The notes under the pieces are model-generated. The model was given only the letters and a program-made list of their open reading frames with translations, made no database searches and was not told where the DNA came from. This document shows, piece by piece, positions 49,201 through 59,400 of a stretch of 64,000 bases of DNA (position 1 is the first letter of the stretch; every line of letters starts with the position of its first letter). A program made the translations under genes and the position numbers. Source of the stretch: Phoebastria nigripes (lineage: Eukaryota > Chordata > Aves > Procellariiformes > Diomedeidae); contig JAYKAV010000500.1 in assembly GCA_035582835.1 (NCBI GenBank), forward strand, positions 1,188,661 through 1,252,660, written 5' to 3'.

Positions 49201-52200
49201 GCTCTTCCCAAATGAGTCTTTATGTGGAATATTTGTTTAACAGGTTTTGCAGGGGAGGTGTTGCTGCTCCCCGCGGGCTGGGCTGTGCCTGCAGCACCCC
49301 AGTGCTGCGGGGTCTGCCTGGGCGGCAGCCTCCCTCTGTGCCCAGCCCCCAGCAAGGGGCTCGCCTCAGAGGTATGCTTCTCATGGGACGGGTGAGCCCA
49401 GGCTTTGTTGTGCTGATTAATTTGACAGAATTTAAAATCCGAACCGAGGAAGCTTACACCGTGTGTAATTTATCTTTTTGGAGTATTTCTGCTGTTTGGC
49501 AATTTTTCCCTACTGCTTCATTATCTGAAAACTCCTGACTCTGGAGAGTAGCAAGTGAAGGATGTGGAAAGCTGNGCTCTTCCCGCTGCAGCCTCCAGAG
49601 ACACCGTGCTGCTCATCTAAGACAACCACTTCATAAGCACTTCATGCTTACAGTATGAGGTCTTAGTTCTTTGATGCAGTCCTCTGCCCATAACAATTTA
49701 ATGGGCTACAGCTCAGACTTTCAAGCAGTGTAAATTAAACTTGTTGGGTTTTTTCTATTGTTTGGCAGCTGTTCTATCCTGGTTACTTAATTCCTCTGAT
49801 CTAAATTAATCCCTGTATAGAGGAAGCTGCAGGAGCTTCATTCTGCATTAAGCCTTACATTTTGGGTTGCTGGTCTGCAGTAGATCATGCTCCTTGTTAG
49901 CATCATTGGGGTTTGTTCCGTTCAGCTGGCGATTGCTTTCGTTTTGACAGAATAGCGCAACATCATTTTCCCCTGTCTTCGAGGCGTGGTCGTTTCAGGA
50001 GGGGGATACGCAGAGGCATGCTGTATGTAGTGCATTGAGTACGCGTGCTGCAGACAGGCCTTTTTCCCTTTCTACAGCTGGGAAAATCAAACGGGTAAAT
50101 CTAAAAGTGGAAAGAATCACCCACTCCCTTTTTCATTCTCTCATGCATTTGGGCTTTTATAAAATCTGAATCTGGCACCACCAGCGCTCATTGATTTTTG
50201 GGAAACAGGATATTTTAGTAGCTTGGAATGAGATGAAATGCTTGCAAAGCCCATATGTTGCTTGTTTTAGGGAAAGGGTCAGGAAGGTTTTAGAAAGTAT
50301 TTAAATATTTGGTTTACACGATTAGAATAGATTGTCTGGAATGAAGTCCATTACCCGAGGTGATTCTTGCCTCACAGTTTTGTTTTTCATTGCAGTTCTT
50401 TGGAGTATGAGGTAGGTGTTCTGGCATCGCAATGCCTGAGCACAGTAAAAGTTAAGGACTGTGAATAAATACTGTAGATGGAATTCTGGACACTGCTGGA
50501 GCCATAGATATCTGCTATGGTGTTGTCTGTAAGCTGCAGTTTGGAAAATGCATTCTGGTAGAGCGAGCAGTTGCTGAGAGGTCCTCTGATGTCTGTCAGT
50601 GAAACTCCAGCAGCTCGTTTCTTAGAAATGGGCTTTTTCCTCCCTCCATAGGCAAAGCTTTCAAGTTGGATTACATTTCTTGAGAGCTACAGCCTGATAT
50701 TAACTTCTTGTAGGTGTGTTTTCAGCTTTCTACAGCTTGGAATTTAATTGTTCTGTCCTCAGTTTTTCATGAGACATGATCTTTGCATAATCCATTGATT
50801 ATGGAAGATACGATTCTTTTTATTTGAAGGTATTCCTATGAGACTGCAGTTTTTGCAGCACTAATCTTAAGTTTGTTTAAAATAAATCGCAGTCATGACA
50901 GTGGTACATCAAAGAACAGGACAATTCCAGTCTGCAGCATGCAGTATGGTTTCTAATATATTTGATAATGTGGGGCAGTTCTTAAAAGTTTTGCCTGATT
51001 TCTCTACCACGCTCATCCAATCCAGTTGGAAAGCAAAAACTTGGCGTTGTTCTTTTGCTGTGCATTGTTGATATTTTTATATGAATTATGAAGCATCCTT
51101 TGATATCTGGCATTTCCCCTTATGATCCTCTGTTACTTTTTATGAGTACTTGCCCCCTAACTTCAAAAGCAGTTCATCACCTTCCTGCAGACAGTTATTA
51201 ATAACTGATTTGGAACTGTCGGGCATTCCTGGGCCTGTTTTATGCGAGTTTCTCTCAAAAAACATTCAAAAGGTGGCCATAATGTGCGCAGACCTCAAAC
51301 CGCCTTTGCTAGCATGTGAAGGATCTCTCTCATCACGTGCTTCTTCTGTTGCTGTCATATGTAGACTTGTTCCATAGACTTAACTTCAGTTTTTCTTTTA
51401 GTCGTTAAGAGAGTAATTAAATCTACCCTGTCCTGAACTGTGCTGTTGCAGTTGTTTCATCCTAAATTGCCTGGAAACTATTGTATGCTGGGGAAAAGTA
51501 TTTTTTGTATTTAACCCATGCTGGAACAGTGTGGTTTTGACTTCAGCGTTGGAGAGAGCGGGCTGGAGCCCTGACAGCTGGCCTCGCTGGGGCAGGCGTC
51601 CGTCCATCCTTCCCTCCTTCCTGGCAGTGCCAAATCCGCCTCGTTGCTTTCTTTCGGCGGGGAGGAAGAAAGCTACTTTTTGTGACAGTTCAAAAGGAAA
51701 ATAATTGGCATGGGGATAGTTAATGTGAGTTGCCATTCCTTAACATTAGAGATTCCACTAAAGTACTAATAATTACTGTTAATATCTTTCAGTGGAAACT
51801 TTCAGAGTAAAGGAGCACTGGTTGAAGCAGTATTTAACGGCATGCTGCTGGCATGATAAGAATGCAAATAAGCGTTATTAGCCTAATGATTTTGCTGTCG
51901 CCATGGTTGTGCAGCAGTAGTGTTGTGAATATGTCATGCAGTACCCGTGAATTTGGAAAGTGTGTCAAAACACAACTTCAATTAGTTTGCTCTAATTACG
52001 GCTCTGGAGAGTTCATAACTATATCACTCCTCATTAAAAGAGATTTTCTTATATGGATTAATACAGCACATAAAGGGAAGTTTGAGCTATCTGAGGCAGA
52101 GCTGTGCGGAGGGAGGATGCCCACGGTGTGGCGGGAGGCGCAGTGGGTCCAGGGCAGCGCCGGGGTCCGGCCCCATCCCGTGAGCTCCTGGTGCAGGGCA

Positions 52201-55200
52201 GGGGCTGGGAAACCTCCTGTGCAGGGCGGGCAGGACCAGGCGGCTGCGCCAGGTCAGCCGGTGAGTGGCCACTTCAGTATCCCTCAGAAGAGGGTTTTGT
52301 CTCTCAGCACGTGAACCGGCGAATGATTTTGGACAGGCTCTTCAGTTTAAAAACAAACAAAAAGAAAACAACAAAAAAAAACCCAACAGAAAACAAAACA
52401 AAACACAAAAGCCCTAGTAGGAACCATACTTGATGCTAAAATAGAGGTCTGGCCTGAAGGCTTTACTCTGATAAAGGTCGAGGAGCGTAGGTAGTCAGAA
52501 GCCTGTGTCAGTCTGGCATCTCTGAAGGAGCCCTGCAGGATGCCAGATGTCTGTGTACCTTTCCCAGGGTATTTGTAGTGTCTTTTAAATACTGTCTTTT
52601 CCTATTGCCTGAGCATGTTCTTGCTTTGCAGAATGGGGAAAAGATTCTTGTGCTCACAGGTGAGCAGTTGGTGAAGGGTTAAAGTAGTAATTGTTTAAAT
52701 CTTTTAGGCTTTCCTCCCAGTTCTGTGATAATTTGATGAAGAACTTCACCCTAATTAAATATTCAAATTAGGAATAAGTGTCAATATGGCTTCCCATTGC
52801 CTGGAATGATGATTAATTGTATTCAAAACTCTAGTGGCCACTGTAATCTAAACCAAACCGTTGTTCTTGATTATTTCTGCAACACATTTACCATGTTTTT
52901 GTTTTAAAATTTAAACTAGTAATTGATTTGCCATATGCCACAGAGCTGCACATACTTTCACGATCTGTGTTTAGGAACTTGGGGACTTTGTAATTGGGAT
53001 TTTCTTGCTTTTCAATGGCAGCCTCTTTTTTTTTTTTTTTTTTTTTTTGTCTTCTACAACGCAAAATGATTTGGCTTTCACAACGCATAAGGAAAATGCA
53101 TTATGCGACCAACTTAGTAGGTATAAGTTATATTGATCCTGGCCAAAGTTTGCATTAATTTAAAATAAATTAGACTTTGTTTCCCATTTTTCCCTGCAAT
53201 GTCATGCTTTTAAAAAAGGGAAGGGGGTAGAGCAGAGCTGATCTCTTTCTAGCAGTTACTGCTCTCTGTCTTGTGGTCTTGCAGCTAAATGTTCTCCTTG
53301 GAGAGACCTGGCTCTCCTCGGTGCAGCTCGGTGGGAGTGATGAAATGCCCATTCGTCCTACCTCAGAGATGGAAAGTGGCCATGGAGCGGCGGGTACAGG
53401 CTGTCATTTCCAAACGCCCTCATAACAGCCTGCATTCGAGCCCCCCGGTGCTGGCAGGCCGGTATCGGCAGCGGCTGAACTGGCACTTTCAGCTCACGAG
53501 CTCTACGAGCGGTTGCAGGAGTGCTGGCCCGCTGAGAGCAGGTCTCATGGCGCATCCCCACGCATAGCATTTGTAATTCCTCCTGCTGCAAGGGAATACC
53601 TCGGTGTGTCTTTTAACGTTGATACATCTGAAATGGAGAGCAAATGGGATACCCTGTGGAGTTAGGCAGCAAGGTCTGGATACGTCATCTGCTGCCGCTG
53701 TATCTATGCGTGTGTGGTCACAGTCCCTCGGACAGCGAGCGATTCATTTTAATTACACGCGTGGAACGTGCGCACCACTGCAGCATATGGCGCTCGTGAA
53801 ACCTGGTGCTTGCGTGAGCTGCCAGGCGTGCTTGTGGCCACTGGGGACTTGGTTCAGAAAGCCTTTTGCAAACTAAGGATTCAGAGCTTTACTGGAAGGC
53901 TGCTGCGTGACGGCTCCTTCGTGGTGCTTATGCAGTGCCCGCCACAAGCCGCCTGTGGGACTGTCTCCTTGGCCCTCTGGCTGAAGGGATTCTCATCACC
54001 TCCCTCGCAGCCTGCAGTGGTCCAGCCAGCTTGGTGGTGGGTTGTGGAAAAGGACTGTCCAGGTGGAAGAGGGTCAGCCTCTCCTGCAGCAGAAGCTGGT
54101 AGAAACTTTTAAAATACTCTGCTCAGAAATGGGCTTTTTAAGATCTGCTTTGTTTACTTCCAAAACAATTCCTGCTGTTTTGTTTGGGATGAAGAAAGCG
54201 GTCCCCTGTACAAGCAAGAGAAATTCAAAAGTCTTTCTGTTAGCTGTTTTGGTGCCTCGGAAAGTATTTTTGGATACTGCTATTAAAAAACAAATGAAAA
54301 GCGTGTAATGCCTACAGGCAGTGGTCTTTTGTTTTAAAGTGTGTTCATGACAAACCTGCCTCTGCTCGCGAAGAGTCTCATATGGATTGTGTTTTAAACA
54401 GCAAACTGTTAGCCAAATTCAAAAATATTTTCACACCATCTTTTTTTGGTTAGAAATAGCTTTGGGAAGCACAAGCGAACTCAAACTGATGTTTGCGTTT
54501 TCTTATTTTATCCATGCTGTTCACCATCAGCTGCATCAAGGTCTAAAAATATNTAGTTCTTCACAAAATGTGTCCTGTTTTTAAAGGCAGATAATTTCCA
54601 GATGATTTGCTCGATAGATAAAACCTGCTAGCTAAGAACGTGGATTTGATGCTCTACTGGAGAATACACGGGCCCCTTTCTTGCAGATAGGGCATTTGTA
54701 AGAGGACACAAAGGCCGCCTGGTTTTTCTGGCAGGAGGGCGATGCCAAGGGTCTTGCTGTGTCCAGTAGCTCTCGCTCCCATGAAATGGTAGCTCTGCTC
54801 TCATGCTACACTAAGCCTCTCTANGAAGAGGGGGCATCTTCATTACGTATGGCAACGGCGTCCAGAAGATGAATGATAACATTTTATAAAAATTCACACA
54901 GACGTGGGATCAGCATTAGAAAAATACAGATTTGAATTACAAGGGAAAAGTCCGAATCTCTCATCAAAGCATAGAAATCTGTGGACTATCAATAACAGTT
55001 ACTAGCAAAAAGTCTTTTCTCACGGCAGACTTCAGCGGAGCTCCGTGGCTGGCCGGGCGGCCATGCTGGCTGGACGGGGTGGGCAGCGTGACGGCAGAGG
55101 CAGAGCCGTGTCCACCGTGGTTAGCAGCCTTGCTCAGGCTCTCCCAAGCCCCAGCGCTCCCGTGCCCAGGCGTCTTTCCTGAGCTGTGTCCCGCTGGAGA

Positions 55201-56427
55201 CGGGGAGCTGGTGCTGGCTGCTTGCACCCTGCCCGAAGGGCTGTCGGGTCCATCCGCAGTGCCAGAGGCTGGTGCAGAGCAGCTCCGGGCTCCGGCAGCT
55301 TTGTGTGCAGCCCCCTCTCTGGCCCGAGGGCCTGATGAGAGCAGGGCTTGCTGGGTGTCGCATCCTGCCCTCCCACACGGCGTGTTCCTGGGAAGGTCAC
55401 CCACCTCGTCTCCTAGCCTGTGTCCAGGCTTGCCGTGTGCTGGGTTTTCCTTTTAATAAGCTCTGAGCCACTGAAAATAGTTTCAACTTCACTTATATGA
55501 GCTCTGTTTTTTCCTGTGTGTAGGAATGTTTAATGGAAGATGTAAAAATATCTCTCTGCTGCAGGAATGCTGGGCAGAGCGTCGTTGGGAGGGAGGGCGT
55601 CGTGCACTGCTGCAGCTAGAGAGGTGACGAGTGGAGTTTGGCTTCCCTTTTCTCAGGGGCTGGTGTAGGGGAGCTCAGTGTGTGCATCACCCCCTGCCTC
55701 GGGGAGCATGGGAGCGTGCAGCAGGCTCTGGGTAGGTTTGGAGCAGGCCTTAGTCATCAAGAGAGTTTCAAAGATCTTATTCATGAATGTACTCAGAATT
55801 TTTTGGCACGGATAAATCCAAAGCACTTGCTGTTAGTGCTTTCTGCCTTGAAGGAAATGTGGTTCAGTCCCACAGGGTGTTGGGGCGCACTCTCGATGCC
55901 TTATGTTGAGACTTGTGTTTGCACAGGGGGGGTCACGCTCGTCAGTCACCGCGCAGGCTGTCCCCGGGTACCAGCTCACAAGGAGCTGCCGTGCCCTGCC
56001 AGAGTGTGGATGGCTGCCTCTGTAGCACTTTGGTCGTTGGCTGAGTCCGGTGTTCAGCGGGGCGGAGGGGGCTTGTGCCAGCGTGTAGACGGTCTCGCTC
56101 ACAGCTGGACTGAGGAGCAGGTAAAACAGCTGAACCACTCTTGGCTGTAATGGCTGAATCACCACCTCAGTCTCCTCCTGGTATTTGGGGCCCAGCTCCA
56201 GCTTTTACAAGCAATGTTAAAATTGGTGTTTGCTGCTTAACCTGAATTGTCAGGCAAGAGTGAGCTGATGGCAGCAGTATCTTCCGCTCTGTAGAAACGT
56301 CACCTCCGTTTCCCATCTCTCTTCCTTAGGCATATCTCGCTGACGCTCCCTGCCAGCTTTCGAGGGAAAAGTCACAGCACTCGCCTGGACTTGGAGCACC
56401 AGCACTCAAATTTGTATGCCATATCAG
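28176..56427 (+). CDS. MVB12B: MVB12B (FAM125B), ESCRT-I subunit; exons 2-7 of a gene incomplete at both ends
   Basis: MVB12B is an accessory subunit of ESCRT-I (with TSG101, VPS28 and a VPS37), which acts on the endosome to sort ubiquitinated membrane proteins into multivesicular bodies. The coding segments are join(28176..28298, 34356..34463, 38161..38257, 41324..41453, 41761..41883, 56330..56427). They join in one frame to 226 codons plus one base with no internal stop. The product matches human MVB12B from about residue 29 to residue 254 as I remember it, including the MABP core motifs ITGVGVVASRNRAPTGYDV, LCFTRSFSKEN, FRKKRLCIKFIPRDSTEAA and QAPPQYTFIG. Human MVB12B is about 319 residues. 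The proline-rich N-terminus (expected in the 20784-21228 gap) and the C-terminal UMA domain that docks on the ESCRT-I core (expected beyond 64000) are missing here. The paralogue MVB12A is less likely because the match extends through the linker. Gene identity is near certain. Confidence 0.96.
28299..34355 (+). other. MVB12B: MVB12B intron 2
   Basis: Length is 6057 bases with a GTAAGT donor and CCAG acceptor. Apart from the possible LINE remnant at 30.3-30.6 kb and a GC-rich block at about 31.4-32.3 kb with chance ORFs, I see only unique non-coding sequence. Confidence 0.9.
30310..30560. mobile_element. Possible ancient CR1/L3 LINE 3'-end fragment
   Basis: The segment containing GTTCCACAGGTGGATTCAG and GGGAAAGTATTTCCTC resembles the antisense 3' region of ancient amniote L3/CR1 elements (the words for 'gagttccacaggtt' and 'aagaaatacttcct'). 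Similarity is by memory and strongly decayed. The fragment lies in intron 2 of MVB12B. Confidence 0.4.
34356..34463 (+). CDS. MVB12B: MVB12B exon 3 (MABP domain)
   Basis: This exon is 108 nt, 36 codons, phase 0 at both ends. The acceptor is a long CT-rich tract (CTCCCTCTGTCTCTTTCCAG) and the donor is GTAAGT. It encodes VAQTADGLDADLWKDG followed by LFKSKVTRYLCFTRSFSKEN, differing from my recollection of human MVB12B only at the Gly-Leu/Gly-Val position. It continues the MABP domain directly from the Tyr-Asp-Val end of the previous exon. Confidence 0.95.
34464..38160 (+). other. MVB12B: MVB12B intron 3
   Basis: Length is 3697 bases with a GTAAGT donor and AAAG acceptor. It is unique sequence with a GC-richer patch near 35.7-36.1 kb. 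No further exon or repeat is recognised. Confidence 0.9.
38161..38257 (+). CDS. MVB12B: MVB12B exon 4 (MABP domain)
   Basis: This exon is 97 nt, starts in phase 0 and ends one base into a codon. The acceptor is TTTCTTTTCTCTCTCCAAAG and the donor is GTAAGT. It encodes SHLGNVLVDMKLIDIKDTL and PVGFIPIQETIDT, with a valine-to-isoleucine change in the QET-DT motif relative to human. The split codon is completed by the next exon to give CAA (Gln), as in human. Confidence 0.95.
38258..41323 (+). other. MVB12B: MVB12B intron 4
   Basis: Length is 3066 bases with a GTAAGT donor and GCAG acceptor. About 39.79-39.96 kb carries words (TTAGGCACTTCAAATAAAAG, GTTTTCCAAAG) that faintly resemble old amniote interspersed repeats. 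The rest is unrecognised unique sequence. Confidence 0.9.
41324..41453 (+). CDS. MVB12B: MVB12B exon 5 (MABP domain, basic strand)
   Basis: This exon is 130 nt, entered after one base of a codon and left after two bases. The acceptor is GGGTTGTTTTTGCAG and the donor is GTAAGT. It encodes QEIAFRKKRLCIKFIPRDS, then TEAAICDIRILGRSKQAPPQ and YTFIG. The run of basic residues (RKKR) fits a membrane-facing surface of the MABP fold, which is inference from the family. Human has Met-Gly-Arg-Thr where this sequence has Leu-Gly-Arg-Ser. Confidence 0.95.
41454..41760 (+). other. MVB12B: MVB12B intron 5 (307 bases)
   Basis: This is the shortest intron of the gene here, with donor GTAAGT and acceptor ACACAG. 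It contains a 15-base T run at 41629-41643, a good polypyrimidine tract but more than 110 bases from the acceptor. Confidence 0.93.
41761..41883 (+). CDS. MVB12B: MVB12B exon 6 (end of MABP domain and Ser/Pro linker)
   Basis: This exon is 123 nt, starting with the third base of a Gly codon and ending after two bases of an Arg codon. The acceptor is TTGATTACACAG and the donor is GTAAGT. It encodes ELNNMGIWYRMGRVPRNHES followed by a Ser/Pro/Thr-rich linker ending TPAPNLPR. The MABP part is nearly identical to human, while the linker (SQPETPPSQVPSS) has diverged at constant length. Because the exon ends in AG, reading straight into the intron gives AGG TAA, an immediate stop after Arg. Confidence 0.95.
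46016..47090. other. GC-rich block within intron 6
   Basis: About 1.1 kb of GC-rich sequence with moderate CpG density is set in AT-rich intron. Long ORFs in at least five frames overlap (up to 211 codons), so none is convincing. It could be an intragenic CpG island or a GC-rich remnant of biased gene conversion. Confidence 0.45.
52349..52410. repeat. A-rich simple repeat
   Basis: This is an A-rich tract with interspersed C and G (AAACAAAC/AAAACAAAAC words). No SINE body is recognised upstream that would make it a retroposon tail. Confidence 0.8.
53026..53048. repeat. Poly(T) run, 23 bases
   Basis: Uninterrupted T run in intron 6. It could be the tail of a minus-strand retroposon, but no element body is visible to its right. 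Confidence 0.9.
56330..56427 (+). CDS. MVB12B: MVB12B exon 7 (linker before the UMA domain)
   Basis: This exon is 98 nt, entered after two bases of an Arg codon and left after one base. The acceptor is CATCTCTCTTCCTTAG and the donor is GTAAGC. It encodes RHISLTLPASFRGKSHSTRL then DLEHQHSNLYAIS. The ends match human MVB12B well. The middle (RGKSHSTRLDLEHQ) is diverged and one residue longer than the human RGRNSTRTDYEYQ as I recall it. The next exon should begin by completing an Ala codon and encode the start of the UMA domain, but no such exon is visible before 64000. Confidence 0.93.
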
Positions 56428-59400
56428 GTAAGCTGGCGCACGCAATGGTTTCTCTGCTCTTCTGTGTAATCAGAAGTGTAACCAAGCAAAGCAGCCCTGC
56501 TTGCGCAAACAGCCAGGTGTGTGGTACCCATGAAACGTACATCCAGCTTTTCTTCAGTGCCATTTAAGTGTTACGAGCAGAAGGGGTGCAGAAGACCCCA
56601 GAAAATGCCCAGGTACACGTGTTACTGGCAGCAAACGTTACTGATCACTGGGGAGATCGCAGCCCTCGGGGAGGGATGCTGCTGCCCACAGAGGTGCTAG
56701 ATGAGAGCTCTGATGGAAAGTAACACTGACACAAACTTTGCTCATCATCTTTTTCATGATCTTCACAGGTGAGTCATAAGAGACGACATTTCTGCCCGTT
56801 TCACAGGAAGCTTTGTCCTGCCTAGCAAGGATGAGTTTCATACACACTGTTCTTTGCTATGCTCAACATACACATTAAAAACAGATGAGATCTTTACTCC
56901 TTCCCATTTCTATATTCTGAATACTGGCACTGCATAGATTTGTTTCCACAGTATTAGGGCAAATTTGAAATAAGATGTTAGGATACGGGGGGGTTCTGTG
57001 TTATTTTTAAGAAGCATGCACTTGCACATACACGCTTGGGTCTCTCTAGCTGCAGCTTTCTCTCTGTTCACCATTCCAGGCTAGTATGCAAGTGCTAGAG
57101 CTAGTGATAGTTTCCAGATGTGGAAAAAACCTGCCAATGAATAATTTAGCTGTTTTTTATTTTTAACTAGTACTAGTCTGCAGGGAAAATGTGTATTTAA
57201 ATAGAGTGGTGAGGATCAAGCCTGTTCCTTCACCCGTGCAGGTACAGGTACTTGTTACTGTGCTTCCGGACCACACAGCGGGTTCGGTTTGGAGCTGGGG
57301 TCCCCCTGAGCTGTCTCTGACAGCTCTGCTCCTCTGGAGGAGGACCTGCCTTTAAGTGCTTGCTTTCTTGAAGCAGGAGTGAGCTAAAAAGGAACATAGC
57401 CTGGTTCTCAGGGCCCAGGAAGAAATGCCTCTGGGAGTGAGAGACAGGGATGCTTTACAGAGTCGTACCTCATGGAGTCTGTCACTCCTGGATGTGCCGA
57501 GAGCTGTGTGGTCTGGAAGCTATTCATGAACCACAGCAAAAGGACTTTCAGTTCTGCAAGCTAAAGAAAAATGTTAGGCGCAGCTGTGGCACAGCAGTGT
57601 GTTTCACCTGCCTCTTCTCTTACGGGGCTAGCTCATACTCTGTGCTTCAGCTGAGTAGTGCTGGTGTGCAAGAGAGTTTTCCTTAGAATTTTTTTTTTTT
57701 TTGGAGTAGTATTACACCTGAACAAATACTGTGATAGGCATGGTAGAATCACACTTAGCCACAGTTTTCTCTTTGTTATGTCATTTTTGCAAGAGGAGAA
57801 AAATACTGGCTTTAAACCTGACTCTGTCAAAACCTAATGAAAGTACAGTCCCTTCATCTGGCTAAAGGAGATTTTCAGGACAGTTTGGAAACCCAGAAAA
57901 AGCAGCAGTGGATTTAGTGGGCTGTACAGTAGGTAGTGCTTGTGCATAATCAGGGAAGAGAAGATGGCAAAAATGTGCCATTCACAGGGTCTTGCTATTA
58001 ATAGTGAGTGACACTTCTAACATGGGAACATGGCATTAATTCATGTACCATAATCAAAGGGTTATTTAAAAGGTAATCTCTGACTGAAACTGCAGCTTCA
58101 GGTTCCTAAATAGATGGAATATAACAATTGCATAATTCTTGTCAGTACTCGTTTTTCTTGTTACTCTCCTGCCCTAATAGATTTAGAAATGTAAGGGAAG
58201 GCGTGTTCTTGTGTTCACATGAGAGAGTCCTGCATGGAGGACGGAAAGCTGTGCCTTCTCTCCTGAGAAAGCATCAAATGTGCAAACAGCGAGGCAGCAG
58301 CTCTGCATGAATGTTACTGAGAACGACCCTGCTCTAGGACTTCCCGTGGACTGCCTCTGCTTGCAGTGCAACCTGGGAAGATGAACTATTTTGCAAAGAA
58401 CCTGAATACTTTACCGGATAATTATAGGCAAAGCACAAAACAGGCCTGCAAAACTGGGCATGGCATTAGTCCTCCACNTTTGCATGAGCACATTTCAGTC
58501 AAAGTATATAACTCTCTCTATTTTTTTTTTTCTCCCCCCAACTGCACATTCTCCTCCAGACACATTGTTATACAAGTTGTTGTGCATACATGTGCTGTAA
58601 TGGCTATTGCAGCTGTGAATCGTTTCTGAAGAAAGGGTCTTGTCATATGAAACATCCTGTGCATTGGCAGGGATCTTCATGCATAACTCCTGACCACTGC
58701 TGCCTTTTCAGCAGCTGTGATGAGGTGCTGTGACAATTCCCTTTGCGTGCTTAAACATTGCCGAGGTAGATTAGCCCCCAGACGCACTGTGGAAACCATT
58801 CTGAAGTTTCCTGTTACGTCGGTGTAGTTTGCAGCCAGTCTGTTTTATCTGCACTGCAACACGAGTGCCTCGCTGCAGTGCCATGGCAACGGGAAATTTA
58901 TTAATGCACTTCCACTGTCGTCCCTAATTGCTCTGCCGGGATGTGGTTTGCCGCGGTGGGGTCCTGGCTGCAGCGTGCTGCGGGGCCCGTGGTGCTGGGG
59001 GAATTGTGGGTGCGTGGAACACGTGCGGGTCGTGGCGGTGAGCGGACGGCGTGGTGGGCAAGGTGACTGGGGCTCTGGCGGGTGCAGGACTCCTCTCTGG
59101 GGCGGCTGCGCGCGTGGACGAGCCTGCGGGCTCCCTCTCTTGGCTCTCAGCAAAATGGAAGGTTTCCTGGTGCTGGCACAGGGAAACAAAAGCCATCATG
59201 AATGGGCTCTTATCTTCCAATTTTGGTATCGCCTCAGTCTGATCTCTTGTGGTGGGGACAGGGTGGGCTATTTAGGAAGGTAGGGCTGTAAAGGAGGGTG
59301 AAATTAAGAGTTGCAGCATGGTCTCAGTTCTCTGTCTGTAGACACCCAAGATTTTCTCAGTAGTCAATGAAAACGACACTGCCATCTGGGGTTCAGCCTA

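Larger units (their letters stand above)
41884..56329 (+). other. MVB12B: MVB12B intron 6 (14.4 kb)
   Basis: This is the longest complete intron in the window. It is mostly AT-rich unique sequence with a GC-rich block at 46.0-47.1 kb and another at 55.0-55.4 kb. It also holds an A-rich simple repeat at 52349-52410 and a 23-base T run at 53026-53048. The first AATAAA signals after exon 6 are at 43484-43489 and 43751-43756. I recall that the human lncRNA NRON lies within the MVB12B locus, but I could not identify a counterpart here. Confidence 0.9.

Noticed and set aside
50385..50420. Tiny exon-like segment in intron 6 (TTTTTCATTGCAG, then GAG before GTAGGTG)
   Set aside because: It would be only about 20 bases, and known MVB12B splicing joins exon 6 directly to the exon at 56330 in frame.
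52349..53048. A-rich and T-rich tracts as possible retroposon tails
   Set aside because: No SINE or processed-pseudogene body and no target-site duplication could be recognised beside them.
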